64,000 nucleotides of DNA from Roseovarius salinarum (GCF_002834145.1 NZ_PHNT01000008.1:62001-126000), one strand, 5' to 3'. Shown: positions 16,737-25,908, counted from the stretch's first letter. Translations and numbers: made by a program. The notes: generated by a model not told the origin, from the letters alone.

Positions 16737-17952
16737 CGGCCGCCGTGACCATGCCCTTGCTCACGCCGAACGTCGGCGCAAGCGGGTAGAGCAGGTAGCC
16801 GGCCAACGACACGGCGTAGTAGCTGATCGCCACCACGCTGAGCCCCTCGACCGTCTTTTGCAGCCGCAATTGCAGGTCGGCACGGCGATCCATGCTTTCC
16901 AGCAGCGCCTGGTTCTGGGCGCTGCGTTCCACGTCCACGCGCGTGCGCAACAGGTCGCCCGCGCGCATCGCGCGGTCGGCCATGGCCTGCAGCCGCGCCT
17001 CGGTCGCCTTGACGGTGCGCATCGCCGGGTCGTAGCGGCGCATCATGAATTCGCGGAAGGTCTGGCGCCCTTCGAAGCGCTGCTCGCGAAGCACCTCGAT
17101 GCGGCGGTGCACGAGGTTCTCGTAGGCGGCCGTGGCCCCGAAGCGGAACGAGGCGCGCGCCATCAGGCCCTCGAGTTCCGCCGAGACGGCCAGCAGCGAT
17201 TGCAGCGTCTCCTCGGCCGGGCGCGCATCCTCGCTCATCGCCGCGGTGAGATCCGACAACCGTGCGTCCAGGTCGTTGAGCTGGGCGCTCATGGCGCGCA
17301 CCCGCTCGTAGCCCAGCATCGACATGGCCTTGTAGGTCTCCACCTCGCACAGCCGCTGCACGATGCGCCCGATGCGCCGCTTGCCCGTGCCGGGCGAGAC
17401 GTGAACCGAGAACCGAAGGTGACCGGCCGGATCGATGCGGAAGTCGCCGGCCAGCACCGCGGCGTCGTCGAGCACGCGCGCCATCGCCACGCTTTCGGGC
17501 ACGAACCAGTCGGCCACCTGGTCGCGGATCGCCATGTCGTCGCCGTAGGGCGCGATCCGGATCAGCGCCGAGGTCAGCCGCGCGCCCGGGGCCTGCTCCA
17601 GCCAGTCCTCGGGGAACACCTCGAAATCGGCCGGGTCGAAGGGCCGCTCGGCCAGCCCGTCGCGGAAGACGGTGTATTCCACGAACTCCGTGTGGCTTTC
17701 CCATTTCAGCCGGTGGCGGCCGATGCGGCCGAAGTAATGCGTGGCGCCGGGTTGCGGGTGCGGCGCGCCGTGCCGGTCCAGAAGGTCCGTCAGATGCGCA
17801 AGGTCGGCGTCCCGGTCGCGCGCCGCCGCGTTGTCGGGCCGCTTGATCGCCAGGAACACGGCGGTGCACGGGGCCTCCACCGGCGGGAAAGGCCGCGCGT
17901 GCAGCTCGTTCGTCAGGCGGTAACGCAGCGGGTGATCCTCGATCGGCGGCAT
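16672..17952 (-). CDS. DUF3422 family protein
   Basis: A 426-residue protein of the DUF3422 family, common in alpha- and betaproteobacteria, without known function. It opens with the family signature HPLRYRLTNELHARPFPPVE and contains THYFGRIGRHRLKWESHTEF. A long helical, coiled-coil-like middle (about 220-370) follows, and two membrane helices close the chain (about 375-420: VVAISYYAVSLAGYLLYPLA and MVTAAVTLPVVAAVWWLI). The topology suggests a cytoplasmic sensor or scaffold tethered at the inner membrane. The start M at 17952 has a GGAGAGG ribosome binding site. The 3' end overlaps the convergent YeeE-type gene by 65 bases. Confidence 0.9.
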   Translation of the reverse strand: MPPIEDHPLRYRLTNELHARPFPPVEAPCTAVFLAIKRPDNAAARDRDADLAHLTDLLDRHGAPHPQPGATHYFGRIGRHRLKWESHTEFVEYTVFRDGLAERPFDPADFEVFPEDWLEQAPGARLTSALIRIAPYGDDMAIRDQVADWFVPESVAMARVLDDAAVLAGDFRIDPAGHLRFSVHVSPGTGKRRIGRIVQRLCEVETYKAMSMLGYERVRAMSAQLNDLDARLSDLTAAMSEDARPAEETLQSLLAVSAELEGLMARASFRFGATAAYENLVHRRIEVLREQRFEGRQTFREFMMRRYDPAMRTVKATEARLQAMADRAMRAGDLLRTRVDVERSAQNQALLESMDRRADLQLRLQKTVEGLSVVAISYYAVSLAGYLLYPLAPTFGVSKGMVTAAVTLPVVAAVWWLIRRIRRSME

Positions 17953-18116
17953 GGCCCTCTCCTTCGTGTGGCGGCAACCTAGAGCCTCGCCCGCGGAAGC
18001 GAAACCGGATTTTCCTTGCAATGCAGCATTTTAGCGGCGTGCAAAGGTATACCGCGGCTTGGCCCGCGCCGCGGCGCCGCGCGGCGCCACGCCATGCCCG
18101 AAGCCGGGCGGGCGGG

Positions 18117-18296
18117 TCAGCGTCGCAGCAACCGCCACGCGCCCAGCGCACACAGCGCCGCGCCCGCAAGGGCCACCACGAGCCCGGCGACGGCGGCCAG
18201 CGACGAGATCGCCGCGCCGGCGCCGGCCATCAGCATGCCCCCGACCAGTGCGAGCACCGGCCCGGCCGGCGGCGTCGGACCACCATCGCCTGTCAT
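18117..18296 (-). CDS. Small two-helix membrane protein downstream of pntB
   Basis: A 59-residue open frame reading MTGDGGPTPPAGPVLALVGG, then two Ala/Gly/Leu-rich hydrophobic helices (about 12-32 and 34-52) and a basic C-terminal end (WRLLRR). The topology is typical of small inner-membrane hairpin proteins. It follows pntB on the same strand after 52 bases, so it is probably co-transcribed with the transhydrogenase genes. No family is recognised. A GAGAGGAA-like ribosome binding site lies just upstream of the ATG. Confidence 0.62.
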   Translation of the reverse strand: MTGDGGPTPPAGPVLALVGGMLMAGAGAAISSLAAVAGLVVALAGAALCALGAWRLLRR

Positions 18297-18348
18297 GCCG
18301 TTCCTCTTCTCGCGGCGGCGCCCCGCCCGCGGACGGGCGGGGGCCGGA

Positions 18349-19833
18349 TCAGTCGATCAGGTGCAGCAGGCTGTCCACGCTCTGGCGTGCGTCGCCGTAG
18401 AACATGCGCGTGTTCTCCTTGAAGAACAGCGGGTTCTCGATGCCCGAGTAGCCCGCGCCCTTGCCGCGCTTGCACACGAAGACCTGGTTGGCCTTCCAGA
18501 CTTCCAGCACCGGCATGCCGGCGATGGGGCTGTTGGGGTCGTCCTGAGCGGCGGGGTTCACGATGTCGTTGGAGCCGATCACGATCACCACGTCGGTGTC
18601 GGGGAAATCGTCGTTGATCTCCTCCATCTCGAGGACGATGTCGTAGGGCACCTTCGCCTCGGCCAGCAGGACGTTCATGTGCCCCGGCAGGCGCCCGGCG
18701 ACGGGATGGATGGCAAAGCGCACCTCCTTGCCCTTGCCGCGCAGCTTGCGCGTCAGTTCGCTCACGGCGTTCTGGGCCTGCGCCACGGCCATGCCGTAGC
18801 CCGGCACGATGATGACGCTGTCCGCCTCGTTCAGCGCGGCAGCGACGCCGTCGGCGTCGATGGCGACCATCTCGCCCTCGACCTCCTGCTGCGGGCCGGC
18901 TGCGCCGCCGAAGCCGCCCAGGATGACGCTGACGAACTGACGGTTCATCGCCTTGCACATGATGTAGGACAGGATCGCCCCCGACGACCCCACCAGCGCG
19001 CCCACCACGATCAGCAGGTCATTGCCCAGGGAGAAGCCGATGGCGGCCGCCGCCCAGCCCGAGTAGCTGTTGAGCATCGACACGACCACGGGCATGTCGG
19101 CCCCGCCGATCCCCATGATCAGATGGTAGCCGATGAAGAGCGCCAGCAGCGTCAGCAGGACCAGCGTCCAGATGCCCGCGCCGCCCAGATAGAGCGCCGC
19201 GAACAGCAGCGACAGCGCCGCGGCACCGGCGTTGAGCATGTGCCCGCCCGGCAGCTTCTTGGCGGCGCTGTCCACCTTGCCCGCCAGCTTGCCGTAGGCG
19301 ATCACCGATCCGGTGAAGGTGACCGCGCCGATCCAGATACCCAGCATCAGTTCGACCTTGAGGATCGAGACCTCGACGGCCGTCTTCTTGGCCACGATCG
19401 CCGCGAACCCCGAGAACCCCTTGGCGAACTCCGCCGCCTCGGGGCTGACGTCCTCGGGCCGCGGGAAGGGGAACCCGGCGCCGGTGAAGGCCGCGGCGAC
19501 GCGGCCCAGCTCGAGGTCGGCGTTGAAGCCGACGAACACCGCCGCCAGCCCGACGAGGCTGTGCATGATCGCCACCAGCTCGGGCATCTGGGTCATCTCG
19601 ACCCGCGTGGCGAGCTGGTAGCCCACGACCGACCCGGCGGCGATCAGCACCAGCGACAGCCACCACAGCCCCAGGCCGGGGCCGATCAGCGTGGCCACCA
19701 CGGCGATGGCCATGCCGACGATGCCGTACCAGATGGCGCGCTTGGCGCTTTCCTGCCCGCTCAGGCCCCCGAGGCTGAGGATGAAGAGAACAGCCGCGAC
19801 CACGTAGGCCGCAATGGTGAATCCGTAGTCCAT
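18349..19833 (-). CDS. pntB: NAD(P) transhydrogenase subunit beta
   Basis: A 494-residue subunit of the proton-pumping transhydrogenase that makes NADPH from NADH at the inner membrane. About nine membrane helices (residues 1-260) precede the NADP(H)-binding domain III. That domain has the fingerprint [15 protein letters not shown], and [53 protein letters not shown] and [16 protein letters not shown] follow in order. It lies 14 bases after pntA in the same operon. Length and motifs are normal. Confidence 0.97.
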   Translation of the reverse strand: MDYGFTIAAYVVAAVLFILSLGGLSGQESAKRAIWYGIVGMAIAVVATLIGPGLGLWWLSLVLIAAGSVVGYQLATRVEMTQMPELVAIMHSLVGLAAVFVGFNADLELGRVAAAFTGAGFPFPRPEDVSPEAAEFAKGFSGFAAIVAKKTAVEVSILKVELMLGIWIGAVTFTGSVIAYGKLAGKVDSAAKKLPGGHMLNAGAAALSLLFAALYLGGAGIWTLVLLTLLALFIGYHLIMGIGGADMPVVVSMLNSYSGWAAAAIGFSLGNDLLIVVGALVGSSGAILSYIMCKAMNRQFVSVILGGFGGAAGPQQEVEGEMVAIDADGVAAALNEADSVIIVPGYGMAVAQAQNAVSELTRKLRGKGKEVRFAIHPVAGRLPGHMNVLLAEAKVPYDIVLEMEEINDDFPDTDVVIVIGSNDIVNPAAQDDPNSPIAGMPVLEVWKANQVFVCKRGKGAGYSGIENPLFFKENTRMFYGDARQSVDSLLHLID

Positions 19834-19847
19834 TGTCGCCTACCCCC

Positions 19848-21422
19848 TCAGGATTTCTGGAACATCGCGAGCATCCGCCGCGTGACGAGGAAGCCGCCGA
19901 AGATGTTGATCGCCGCCATGAAGACGGCCAGCGCGGCCAGGATCGTGATCAGGACCGAGCTGGAGCCGATCTGCATCAGCGCGCCCAGGATGATGATCGA
20001 CGAGATCGCGTTGGTCACCGCCATCAGCGGCGTGTGCAGGCTGTGGCTGACCCCCCAGATCACCTGGAAGCCCACGAAGACCGACAGCACGAAGACGATG
20101 AAGTGCTGCATGAAGCTGGCGGGTGCCACGAGGCCGACCGCCAGCACCAGCACGGCGCCGACCCCCAGAAGCGTGACCTGACGCTTGGTCTGTTCCTTGA
20201 ACGCGGCCAGTTCCTGCGCGCGTTTCTCCTCGGGCGTCAGTTCCCTTTCCGGTTCCTTCTTCGGCGCGGCCGCGATCGCCTGCACCTTCGGCGGCGGCGG
20301 CGGATAGGTGACCTCGCCCCCGTGCGCCACCGTCGAGCCGCGGATCACGTCATCCTCCATGTCGTGGACCGGCTTGCCGTCCTTTTCGGGCGTCAGGTCG
20401 GTCATCATGTGGCGGATGTTGGTGGCGTAGAGCGTCGAGCTCTGCGTGGCCATGCGGCTGGGAAAATCGGTGTAGCCGATGATGGTGACATCGTTGTCGG
20501 TCACCACCTTCTCGTCGGGCTTGGTCAGGGTGCAGTTGCCGCCCCGCTCGGCGGCGAGGTCGACGATCACGCTGCCGCGCTTCATCGACTTGACCATGTC
20601 CTCGGTCCACAGCTCCGGCGCGGGCCGGCCCGGGATCAGCGCGGTGGTGATGACGATGTCGACGTCCGGCGCCAGTTCGCGGAACTTCTCGAGCTGCTTG
20701 GCCTGGAACTCGGGGCTCGAGGGCGCGGCGTAGCCGCCGGTGCCCGAACCGTCCTGCTGTTCCTCGTCGAAATCGAGGTAGACGAACTCGGCGCCCATGC
20801 TTTCGATCTGCTCGGCCACCTCCGGGCGCACGTCGAAGGCATAGGTGATCGCGCCCAGCGAGGTCGCGGTGCCGATCGCGGCCAGCCCGGCCACGCCCGC
20901 GCCGACCACGAGCACCTTGGCGGGCGGCACCTTGCCGGCGGCCGTCACCTGCCCGGTGAAGAACCGGCCGAAGTTGTTGCCCGCCTCGATGACGGCGCGG
21001 TAGCCGGCGATGTTGGCCATCGAGCTCAGCGCGTCCATCTTCTGCGCGCGGCTGATGCGCGGCACCATCTCCATGGCGATGACGGTGGCCCCCTTGTCGG
21101 CGGCCATCTGCATCTGCGCCTCGTTCTCGGCCGGGTTGAAGAAGCTGATGAGCGTCTGCCCCTTCTTCAGCCGCTTGACCTCGGTGTCGGTGGGCTGGCG
21201 CACCTTGGCCACGATGTCCGCGGCCTTCCACAGCTGCGCGGCCGTCTTGATGACCTCGACGCCCGCCTCCTCGTAGGCGGCGTCGGAGAACCCGGCGGCG
21301 ACGCCGGCGCCGGTCTCGATCGCGCAGTCATACCCAAGTTTCCGGAGCGCGCGGGCCGAGTCGGGCGTCATCGCGACCCGCGCCTCGCCCTCGCGCACCT
21401 CCTTCGGTGTTCCGATCTTCAA
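19848..21422 (-). CDS. pntA: NAD(P) transhydrogenase subunit alpha (full-length PntA)
   Basis: A 524-residue subunit that starts MKIGTPKEVREGEARVAMTP. Domain I (about 1-375) binds NAD(H), with the nucleotide fold VLVVGAGVAGLAAIGTATSL and the RQD-type loop region. The C-terminal part (about 420-520) carries the membrane helices. Here domain I and the membrane anchor are one polypeptide, as in E. coli, whereas some alphaproteobacteria split them as PntAA/PntAB. A Pro-rich linker (YPPPPPKVQAIAAAPKKEPE) joins the two. The gene lies between the phasin gene and pntB. Confidence 0.97.
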   Translation of the reverse strand: MKIGTPKEVREGEARVAMTPDSARALRKLGYDCAIETGAGVAAGFSDAAYEEAGVEVIKTAAQLWKAADIVAKVRQPTDTEVKRLKKGQTLISFFNPAENEAQMQMAADKGATVIAMEMVPRISRAQKMDALSSMANIAGYRAVIEAGNNFGRFFTGQVTAAGKVPPAKVLVVGAGVAGLAAIGTATSLGAITYAFDVRPEVAEQIESMGAEFVYLDFDEEQQDGSGTGGYAAPSSPEFQAKQLEKFRELAPDVDIVITTALIPGRPAPELWTEDMVKSMKRGSVIVDLAAERGGNCTLTKPDEKVVTDNDVTIIGYTDFPSRMATQSSTLYATNIRHMMTDLTPEKDGKPVHDMEDDVIRGSTVAHGGEVTYPPPPPKVQAIAAAPKKEPERELTPEEKRAQELAAFKEQTKRQVTLLGVGAVLVLAVGLVAPASFMQHFIVFVLSVFVGFQVIWGVSHSLHTPLMAVTNAISSIIILGALMQIGSSSVLITILAALAVFMAAINIFGGFLVTRRMLAMFQKS

Positions 21423-21456
21423 TGTGCTGTCCCCCTCGTCCGGCGGCGGTGCCGCC

Positions 21457-21951
21457 TTATTGCTTCTTCAGGTCGTCCATCGCGGCCGTCACCTGGCCGC
21501 TGAGGCGGTCGAACGCCTGCTGGTTCGCGCCCTGCGCCGCCTCGGCCATCTCGCGCATCAGTTCGAAGGCCTTCTGCGCCGCCTCGGTGTAGACCTGCGC
21601 GTTCTTCGAGGCCGCATCCGCGTCCACCGGCGATTGCACGTCCTGCGCCGCGGCCTGCGCGGCCTGCGTCATCCGGTTGAATATCTCCATCTGCTTCTCG
21701 AGCATGTCCTGGTAGGTCGCGGCAGCCGCCTTGTTCGCCTCGACCATCGCCTCGTAGGAGGCCTGGTTGCGCTTGATGATCGCGTCGATGTCGAGGTCGG
21801 CCGACTTCAGGGCCGGCATCTGCGCGAAGAACTGCTGCGGATCGAACAGGCCGGCGATCCGCTCGGGATCGTACATCTTGAACATCTCGGAGAAATCGAA
21901 CGGGTTCTTCTGCTGCCCGCCCTGCTTGGTGGATTTCTTGTCTTCTGCCAT
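21457..21951 (-). CDS. Phasin family protein (PHA granule-associated)
   Basis: A 164-residue, strongly helical, Ala/Gln-rich protein with a phasin pattern: FDQQFFA-like hydrophobic start (seen as GLFDPQQFFAQMPAL), then DIDAIIKRNQASYEAMVEAN. A long amphipathic helix rich in QAAQ and EAAQ heptads follows. Phasins coat polyhydroxyalkanoate granules. The start MAEDKKSTKQGGQQ is chosen because it follows a good ribosome binding region (GGGAGA) and because sequence upstream is unrelated. It precedes pntA by 34 bases on the same strand, and a GGCGGC-ACC-GCCGCC hairpin lies just after its stop, so it may be partly co-transcribed with pntAB. Confidence 0.83.
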   Translation of the reverse strand: MAEDKKSTKQGGQQKNPFDFSEMFKMYDPERIAGLFDPQQFFAQMPALKSADLDIDAIIKRNQASYEAMVEANKAAAATYQDMLEKQMEIFNRMTQAAQAAAQDVQSPVDADAASKNAQVYTEAAQKAFELMREMAEAAQGANQQAFDRLSGQVTAAMDDLKKQ

Positions 21952-22076
21952 GGCGCGTCTCCCAGGATTGCGGCCGGACCATTCGCGGCCCGGCCCGGCG
22001 TAAGCCGTATTTGGTATCTCGAACGTCGTTATTTCACACTCGCGGGCCTGTTGCGACACCCAGATTGTCACATCCC

Positions 22077-22529
22077 TCAGATCCACCGGCGCGTTTTCTG
22101 GCAGTAGCGGAAAAAATCGGCACGGAACCTGCGCCGCAGGCGGTTTTCCTCGGGGATGATGAAGCGCGTCTCGATGATCCAGACGAAGACCGGCACCAGC
22201 GCGAGCGACGGCACCGCGTCCCAGCGCAGGATGAACCCCGTCAGCACCAGCGCGTCGCCAAGGTAGATGGGATTGCGGCTGCGGCTGTAGATGCCCGACT
22301 GGACCAGCGCATCTGCCTCCTCGTGCGGGATCAGCGTGGTGCGGTGGCGCCGGAACTCCACCGCCGCCATGACCATCAGCAGAACGCCGCCGCCCACCAG
22401 CAGCCCGCCGGCGAACTCCGCCCAGGCCCCGCCGAAGCTCAGCCCCAGCGGGTATTGCGCCGATTGCCACCAGGCCAGCGCAAGGCAGCCCAGAAGCCAC
22501 ACGGGCGGCAGATCGATCCACTTCAGCAT
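22077..22529 (-). CDS. ICMT/PEMT-like membrane methyltransferase
   Basis: A 150-residue membrane protein with about four helices, of the isoprenylcysteine carboxyl methyltransferase / phospholipid methyltransferase superfamily. The C-terminal SAM-binding signature is visible as SGIYSRSRNPIYLGDALVLT, followed by RFIIPEENRLRRRF. Bacterial members methylate small lipids or amines, but the substrate cannot be predicted. The start MLKWIDLPPV at 22529 is chosen because the upstream extension (MQEFCQNSC...) runs into the palindromic region. Two AT-rich palindromes lie 25-70 bases upstream of the start. Confidence 0.85.
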   Translation of the reverse strand: MLKWIDLPPVWLLGCLALAWWQSAQYPLGLSFGGAWAEFAGGLLVGGGVLLMVMAAVEFRRHRTTLIPHEEADALVQSGIYSRSRNPIYLGDALVLTGFILRWDAVPSLALVPVFVWIIETRFIIPEENRLRRRFRADFFRYCQKTRRWI

Positions 22530-22553
22530 GACGCCCCGCCGTTGGCCGCGCGC

Positions 22554-22600
22554 GCAAGAGTTTTGACAAAACTCTTGCAAAAATTCTTGTCAAGAATTTT
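22554..22600. repeat. Pair of AT-rich palindromes with complementary loops
   Basis: Palindrome 1: GCAAGAGTTTT-GAC-AAAACTCTTGC (22554-22578), 11-bp perfect arms. Palindrome 2, one base later: AAAATTCTT-GTC-AAGAATTTT (22580-22600), 9-bp perfect arms. The loops GAC and GTC are complementary, so both share a TTGACAA core on opposite strands. The pair is bounded by direct copies of GGCCGCGCGC (22544-22553 and 22601-22610). It lies between the MBL gene stop and the ICMT-like start. Confidence 0.8.
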
Positions 22601-22644
22601 GGCCGCGCGCGGCCCGGGCCGCGCGACGGCCGCTCTGCGGCGCC

Positions 22645-23601
22645 TCATTCCCATTCCATCTCCTCGTAGACACGGCCGGCGTTCTTGGTCGCCAGTTCCT
22701 CGAAGGTGTCCAGATGCGCCCATTCCGACTGATCGACGTAATAGGCATCGGCCAGGTCGCCGCCCGCGTCGAGGTGCGCGCCGATCTTGGCGCGAAGGTC
22801 CTTCAGATACGCCGTGGTGTAGCGCCGCACCTGCGCCATGTTGGTCGGGTGCCCGTGGCCCGGGATCACGTAGGTCGCACCCAGCTCGGTGAAGGGGCCC
22901 TCGAAGGTCTCGATCCACGCGTCGGTATCGGTGGCGGGGAAAATGGGCAGCATGCGTTCATGAAAGGCGATGTCGCCGGCGATCACGATCTCCCACTGCG
23001 GGATCCAGACCTGCGTGTCGCCGGGCCCGTGCGCGGGGCCGAGGTGCAGCACCTCCATCGTCACGTCGCCCATCTCGACGACGTGGCGGTCCTCGAAGCT
23101 CAGGTTGGCGGGCACGACCGTGGTGCCCTCGGCCTTGTCCCTGTTGTAGCCCTGCATGCGCTGGAGGATGAAGTCGCCTTCCTCCTGCGTCTCGTGGATC
23201 GCGTCGACATGGGCGAGGATGTCCACCCCCTGCTCGGCCCAGTAGGAATTGCCGAGCATCGCGTGCCCCTGCCCGTTCTCGTTTATGACCAGTTTCACGG
23301 GCTGGTCGGTCACCGTCTTGATCTCGTCGTGCAGCGCCTTCGCCAGCCGGTAGGACGCACCGCCGTTGATGACCACGACGCCGTCACCGGTGACGACGAA
23401 CGACAGGTTGTTGTTGTGGCCCGAGTTCTCGTAGGTGGGCGGTGCTGTCGCGCCGATGGCCGAGAAGACGTGGGGAATCACCTCCACCGGTTTCTCGTAC
23501 AGCTCCGATTGCGGGTACTGGTCCGCGATGTCCTCGCTGGCGGCGGCGCCCTGCGTGACAAGGCTCAGCGCCAGCGCGGCGGCAGCCATGGGTCTGGTCA
23601 T
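22645..23601 (-). CDS. Exported MBL-fold protein with degenerate metal motif
   Basis: A 318-residue protein with a signal peptide (MTRPMAAAALALSLVTQGAA, cleavage near 21) and a metallo-beta-lactamase fold. VVINGG (76-81) is the strand before the first active-site loop. Where zinc members have HxHxDH, this protein reads INENGQGHAM (106-115): both early His ligands and the Asp are gone and only His113 remains. Later ligand positions persist: His191 in LGPAHGPGD, Asp210 in VIAGDIAFHE, and His249/His251 in IPGHGHPT. It may bind one metal, use another ligand set, or be non-catalytic. It is divergent from an SDR gene. Family membership is secure; activity is not. Confidence 0.87.
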   Translation of the reverse strand: MTRPMAAAALALSLVTQGAAASEDIADQYPQSELYEKPVEVIPHVFSAIGATAPPTYENSGHNNNLSFVVTGDGVVVINGGASYRLAKALHDEIKTVTDQPVKLVINENGQGHAMLGNSYWAEQGVDILAHVDAIHETQEEGDFILQRMQGYNRDKAEGTTVVPANLSFEDRHVVEMGDVTMEVLHLGPAHGPGDTQVWIPQWEIVIAGDIAFHERMLPIFPATDTDAWIETFEGPFTELGATYVIPGHGHPTNMAQVRRYTTAYLKDLRAKIGAHLDAGGDLADAYYVDQSEWAHLDTFEELATKNAGRVYEEMEWE

Positions 23602-23744
23602 GGAAATCTCCTCCCTCGTGTTTCTTGCAGCCTACAAATTCATATGCATGAATGTCTAGCACCCCGTGCGAATTTCCCGCGCCGTCCGCGCTTGCCCCGG
23701 GCGGGCAAACCGCTAGGCTGGCGCGGCACGACGATGCGGGGGAC

Positions 23745-24506
23745 ATGATGACGATCGAGGGCAGACACGCGCTGGTCACCGGCGGCGGCACGGGCATCGG
23801 GCTGGCGGTGGCGCGCGCGCTGGCCGGGCACGGCGCGCAGGTCACGATCACCGGGCGGCGGCAGTCGGTGCTGGACGAGGCCGCCGGCGGCAACGCGGGG
23901 CTGCACCCGGCGGTGATGGACGTCACCGACGAGACCAGCGTCGCGCAGGCCATCGCCGCGGCGGTCGCGACGCGCGGGCCGGTGCAGATCTGCGTGCCCA
24001 ACGCCGGCGTCGCCGAGGGCCGCGCCCTGCACAAGACCGACACCGCGTTCTGGCGGCGGATCATGGGCACCAACCTCGACGGCACGTTCTGGACGATCCG
24101 CGAAAGCCTCGCCTCCATGCGCGGGGCCGACTGGGGCCGGGTCGTCGCCATTTCCTCGGTCGCCGGGGTGAAGGGCCTGAAGGGCGCCGCGGCCTACTCC
24201 GCCTCCAAGCACGGCGTCGTCGGGCTGATCCGCGCGCTGTCGGAGGATTACCTGGGCACGCCCTTCACCTTCAACGCGGTCTGCCCCGGCTATGTCGACA
24301 CCGAGATCGTGGCGCGCAACATCGCGATGATCCGCGACCGCGCCGGCGTGAGCGCGGACGAAGCGCGCGCCATGATGGTGGGCGCCAACCGGCACGATCG
24401 CCTGATCGCGCCCGAGGAGGTCGCGGCGGCGGTGCTCTGGCTGTGCGGGCCGGGATCGGAAAGCGTGAACGGCCAGGCGATCGAGATCGCCGGCGGCCAG
24501 TTCTGA
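23745..24506 (+). CDS. SDR family oxidoreductase
   Basis: A 253-residue classical short-chain dehydrogenase/reductase. The cofactor site VTGGGTGIGLAVA (11-23) with Arg-Arg after the second strand (TGRRQS) suggests NADP(H) preference. NAG sits at 86-88, and the catalytic Ser138, Tyr151 and Lys155 (AYSASK) are intact. The PG loop CPGYVDTEIV follows. The two ATGs at 23745 and 23748 are both usable. It ends 11 bases before the kynureninase gene, so they form an operon. The substrate is unknown; related SDRs include 3-hydroxybutyrate and 3-hydroxyacyl-CoA dehydrogenases. Confidence 0.93.
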   Translation: MMTIEGRHALVTGGGTGIGLAVARALAGHGAQVTITGRRQSVLDEAAGGNAGLHPAVMDVTDETSVAQAIAAAVATRGPVQICVPNAGVAEGRALHKTDTAFWRRIMGTNLDGTFWTIRESLASMRGADWGRVVAISSVAGVKGLKGAAAYSASKHGVVGLIRALSEDYLGTPFTFNAVCPGYVDTEIVARNIAMIRDRAGVSADEARAMMVGANRHDRLIAPEEVAAAVLWLCGPGSESVNGQAIEIAGGQF

Positions 24507-24517
24507 GGGGGGCACCG

Positions 24518-25717
24518 ATGCCGGGCACCGATTTCACCGCCACGCGCGAGATGTTCCACCTGCCCGAGGGGGTGATCTACCTCGACGGCAACTCGCTGGG
24601 GCCGATGCCGAAGGCGGCGGCGGCGCGGGTGCAGCGCACCGTCACCGGGGAATGGGCCGAGATGCTGATCGGCGGCTGGACCCGCGCGGGCTGGATGGAG
24701 CAGCCGGCACGGCTGGGCGACCGGATCGGCCGGCTCGTGGGCGCCGAGCCCGGCCACGTCGCGGTGGGCGACACGCTGTCGGTCAAGATCCACCAGGCGC
24801 TGTCGGCGGCGCTGGCGCTGCGACCCGGCCGCCGGGTGATCCTTTCCGACGAGGGCAACTTCCCCTCCGACCTCTACGTGGCGCAGGCGCTGATCGACGC
24901 GCTGGGCCAGGGCCACGAACTGCGCGTGGTGCCGCCCGGCGAGGTGGCGGCGCATGTCACCCGGGAGGTTGCCGTCACCCTGCTGACGGACGTGGATTAC
25001 CGCACGGGCCGTCGCCACGACATGGCGGCGCTGACGCGCGCGGCGCACGAGATGGGCGCGCTGACGGTCTGGGACCTCGCCCATTCGGCCGGCGCGCTGC
25101 CGGTGGACCTTGCCGGCGCGGGCGCGGATTTCGCCGCCGGCTGCACCTACAAGTATCTCAACGGCGGCCCCGGTGCCCCGGCCTTCGTCTACGTGGCCCC
25201 GCGCCTCGCGGCGTCCGCGCGCCCCGCGCTGGCGGGCTGGCTGGGCCACGCGGCGCCCTTCGCGTTCGAACCCGACTACCGCCCCGCGCCGGGGGCGGCG
25301 GGGATGCGCGTCGGCACACCCCCGGTTCTGGGCATGGCCGCGCTGGAGGCCGCGCTCGATGTCTGGGATCGCGTCGACATGGCCGAGGTGCGCGCGCGCT
25401 CGATCGAGCTGAGCGAGCTCTTCATCGCCGGCGTCGAGGCCGCCTGCCCCATGCTTGAACTTGTCAGCCCGCGCGATCCGGACCGGCGCGGCAGCCAGGT
25501 CGCCTTCCGCTTCGGGGACGGCCACGCCGCCATGCAGGCGCTGATCGCCCGCGGCGTGGTGGGCGATTTCCGGGCACCCGACATCATGCGCTTCGGCCTC
25601 GCCCCGCTCTACCTGGACGAGGCGGACATCCGCCGCGCCATCGACGTGATGGCCGAGGTGATGGAGCGACGGCTGTGGGACCGCCCCGAATACCACGCGC
25701 GCGCGGCGGTCACCTGA
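24518..25717 (+). CDS. kynU: Kynureninase
   Basis: A 399-residue PLP enzyme that cleaves kynurenine to anthranilate and alanine in tryptophan breakdown. Landmarks: YLDGNSLGPMP near the N terminus, EGNFPSDLY (phosphate-binding part), the PLP-pairing Asp in VWDLAHSAGALP (Asp186), and the Schiff-base Lys212 in GCTYKYLNGGPGAPAFV. MRVGTPPVLGMAALEAAL and MRFGLAPLYL close the C-terminal domain. The start ATG 24518 follows GAGGGGGG. It is preceded by an SDR gene in the same operon; no tryptophan dioxygenase or formamidase is seen in the window. Confidence 0.95.
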   Translation: MPGTDFTATREMFHLPEGVIYLDGNSLGPMPKAAAARVQRTVTGEWAEMLIGGWTRAGWMEQPARLGDRIGRLVGAEPGHVAVGDTLSVKIHQALSAALALRPGRRVILSDEGNFPSDLYVAQALIDALGQGHELRVVPPGEVAAHVTREVAVTLLTDVDYRTGRRHDMAALTRAAHEMGALTVWDLAHSAGALPVDLAGAGADFAAGCTYKYLNGGPGAPAFVYVAPRLAASARPALAGWLGHAAPFAFEPDYRPAPGAAGMRVGTPPVLGMAALEAALDVWDRVDMAEVRARSIELSELFIAGVEAACPMLELVSPRDPDRRGSQVAFRFGDGHAAMQALIARGVVGDFRAPDIMRFGLAPLYLDEADIRRAIDVMAEVMERRLWDRPEYHARAAVT

Positions 25718-25908
25718 CACCCGAACCCCGGCGTCCGGCGCGGCCAGGGTGCACCAAATGGCCCCAATCCCGCGCCAACCGCGCCAGATTCATCCGTCAC
25801 AACCGGTGTCAATTCCAGACAAGGCAGGGCCGGCGGCCGTGCCGCGCATTCGAGTTATCGCTTCGCCGCTCCGCCTCGGGGGTGGCACATTTTCAGGGGT
25901 GAACGGCC

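Noticed and set aside
18016..20181. Long plus-strand frame through pntB and pntA
   Set aside because: Antisense artefact of GC-rich codons; the minus-strand transhydrogenase genes have all motifs.
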